Assembly: GCA_030604975.1 (NCBI GenBank)
Contig: JAUVUV010000138.1
Span: 1 to 6,213, forward strand
Length of the DNA: 6,213 nt
Direction: 5' to 3'
Origin: Candidatus Glassiibacteriota bacterium
GTDB taxonomy: Bacteria; Gemmatimonadota; Glassbacteria; GWA2-58-10
Shown: positions 4,886-6,213 of the stretch, piece after piece
How the letters are laid out: every line of letters begins with the position of its first letter
Numbering within the stretch: the first letter of the stretch is position 1
Position numbers and translations under genes: made by a program
Notes under the pieces: model-generated
Database searches by the model: none
Told to the model about the DNA's origin: nothing
Seen by the model: the letters and a program-made list of their open reading frames with translations, nothing else

Positions 4886-6213
4886 CTCGAGGAGGCTCCT
4901 TTTTGAGTTCGCTCGAGCATCTGCCTGGCATGGGCAAGCAAGGTTTCGCTCTCGGAGTCCCCGCCGAGCATACGCGCGATCTCACGGGGTCGATGTTCCT
5001 GGTCGAGCATTTTCACCACAGTTTCTGTATGTTCATCGTGCGAGAATTTCTCCACTATCAGGTGGTCATCTGCACAACTGGCGATCTGTGCCAGGTGAGT
5101 AACCACCAGCACCTGGTTGGTCTCGGCAATCTCGCCCAGGTAAAGACCGACCATCCCTCCCACTTTACCGCCGATCCCTGAATCCACCTCGTCGAAAACC
5201 ATTGTGGAGGAGGTTCCCACCCGGGCCAGCAAACTTATAATCGCCAGCATGATTCTCGACAGTTCACCTCCAGAAGCCACGTCTGACAGGGGCATCAGCG
5301 GTACTCCGGGATTGGTGGAAAGAAGAAAGGTAATCCGGTCTGCGCCACTGGTCAAATATTCTTGCTCGATATCCTCGCTGGCGGGCTCTTTGAATGATAC
5401 TTCGAACCTGCCGCTTGGCATGCCCAGACTGGCCAGGCGCTTGGACATCTCTTTTTCGAGTTTCCGGGCCGCAGCTTTACGCGCACAGGTCAACTGTTTC
5501 GCCTCTTGCTCGAGCCGTGTGGAAAGTGCGTCACGCTCGGAGCCCAGAGTTTCCAGATCGTTCTCTGCCCGCTCACCCTCCCTGAGCAAGCGGTCCACTC
5601 TATCGCGAAAAGCGAGAACGTCCCCGATTTCCGGCCCGTATTTTTTCTTCAGCCTGTAAAGTTCGTCCTCGCGGTCACGCAATTGTTCGAGACGCTCAGG
5701 GTCGTGTTCGATACTAGCGTCGAGGTTCCGCAGGCCGGATACTACTTCCTCGAGCGTAAAACGGGCCTCGTCGAGCTGGGCAAGCATCGGGGAAGCTTTC
5801 CCGGTTATCCCGGAAAGTGCAGCAGCCAGCTTCCGCAAGCTCCCCAGCGTACCCAGCACTGTTGCCCCCTGCCCACCCGCGCTAGAAACCGAGCGGTCAT
5901 CACCCTCGAGTCCTGCTAAAATGGCCGAAACTGTTTCGCTGATCCGTTCAGAGTTTTCCAGCAGGGCCAGTTCCTCTTTCAGAGCCTTCTGCTCCTCGAG
6001 GCTCACCTTGGCCTTGTCTATTTCATCTCGCTGGAAACTCGCCAGTTCCCTCTCCCGCTTCCTTGTCTCGATAGATTCCTCTAGTTTGGCGAGCTTTCTA
6101 TCAACCTCTCTGAATAGGGACAGCAGTTCGGAAAAAGATTTTCTCTGGTCTGTGAGACCGCCATAGGCGTCAAGCAGTTCAAGCTGACGGCCGGGTTTGA
6201 CCAGCATTTGATG
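4882..6213 (-). CDS. recN: DNA repair ATPase RecN (N-terminal part outside the window)
   Basis: RecN is an SMC-like cytoplasmic ATPase that acts in recombinational repair of double-strand breaks. About 443 residues are visible of a usual length near 560. The frame stays open to the right edge: His-Gln codons precede the first visible Met, in line with the family's 'HGQHEHQ' segment. The Walker A region is therefore off the window and nothing indicates a truncated gene. Numbering from that Met (6207-6205), residues 22-90 and 160-260 are charged, heptad-rich coiled-coil arms. The C-terminal ATPase lobe follows, with the signature 'SDVASGGELSRIMLAI' (308-323), Walker B and D-loop 'MVFDEVDSGIGG' (336-347) and the H-loop His371 in 'VVTHLAQIA'. 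The typical RecN ending 'REIARMLGG...ETLLAHARQML' is also present. All visible motifs are intact. The gene leads into the phosphatidyltransferase gene by a four-base overlap, and no promoter or SOS operator is in view because its 5' end lies outside. Confidence 0.97.
   Translation of the reverse strand, partial: HQMLVKPGRQLELLDAYGGLTDQRKSFSELLSLFREVDRKLAKLEESIETRKRERELASFQRDEIDKAKVSLEEQKALKEELALLENSERISETVSAILAGLEGDDRSVSSAGGQGATVLGTLGSLRKLAAALSGITGKASPMLAQLDEARFTLEEVVSGLRNLDASIEHDPERLEQLRDREDELYRLKKKYGPEIGDVLAFRDRVDRLLREGERAENDLETLGSERDALSTRLEQEAKQLTCARKAAARKLEKEMSKRLASLGMPSGRFEVSFKEPASEDIEQEYLTSGADRITFLLSTNPGVPLMPLSDVASGGELSRIMLAIISLLARVGTSSTMVFDEVDSGIGGKVGGMVGLYLGEIAETNQVLVVTHLAQIASCADDHLIVEKFSHDEHTETVVKMLDQEHRPREIARMLGGDSESETLLAHARQMLERTQKGASSR
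4896..4900 (-). promoter_or_regulatory. Shine-Dalgarno site of the phosphatidyltransferase gene, inside recN
   Basis: AAAGGAG on the - strand, within the last codons of recN, lies ten bases before the GTG at 4885-4883. The spacing is at the long end of normal. Together with the GTGA overlap it suggests translation coupled to recN rather than fully independent initiation. Confidence 0.55.

Noticed and set aside
5204..5919. Long + strand frames antisense to recN (up to 151 aa)
   Set aside because: They are Ser/Arg-rich mirror frames of the coiled-coil coding sequence, and recN itself is unambiguous.
4882..6207. recN as a truncated gene starting at the first visible Met
   Set aside because: The frame continues with His-Gln to the window edge, as expected for full-length RecN, so the missing N-terminus is a window effect.

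Overview
The window fits a Gram-negative, probably uncultured bacterium of the Fibrobacterota-Chlorobiota-Bacteroidota (FCB) kind or a neighbouring candidate phylum. The main pointer is the first gene, which ends in a FlgD-like / type IX-style C-terminal sorting domain containing the 'NVPNPFNPSTTISY' signature and a '...MVVLK' terminus. An FCB-style lipoprotein with an 'FPLALGNRWEY' opening follows it. Base composition looks moderate (the two left genes are GC-richer than the protease and membrane genes, judged by eye), and two of the three genes on the right whose starts are visible and that form one cluster use GTG. The phylum cannot be fixed from this sequence alone.

Layout. On the + strand, positions 3-935 hold the 3' part of a secreted protein. 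It overlaps a 324-aa lipoprotein gene (932-1906) by 4 bases in an ATGA junction. Everything to the right is on the - strand. Reading in the direction of transcription, it starts at the right edge with recN (5' end outside the window). A CDP-alcohol phosphatidyltransferase follows, joined to recN by a 4-base GTGA overlap. After a 20-base gap comes an adenosine-specific kinase family (DUF355) gene, and then a rho-independent terminator at about 3657-3689. Beyond the terminator, a separately initiated gene encodes an exported M48 zinc metalloprotease (1913-3604). This protease gene converges on the lipoprotein gene with only 6 bases between the two stop codons.

How the genes relate. The two + strand genes look like a co-translated envelope pair, one exported through a C-terminal sorting domain and one lipid-anchored. 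recN, the phosphatidyltransferase and the DUF355 gene form a housekeeping operon covering DNA-break repair, phospholipid head-group synthesis and a nucleoside-related enzyme. They share no evident pathway. The M48 protease stands alone. It carries an Ada-like Cys/His motif before its catalytic domain and a cysteine-rich C-terminal region.

I find no tRNA, rRNA, CRISPR array, insertion sequence, phage gene or defence system. Every stretch longer than about 110 bases is covered by a gene. The most unusual items are the protease architecture, the unassigned secreted protein / lipoprotein pair, and the terminator hairpin, which might be a dispersed repeat. I see no strong case for a wholly new system here.
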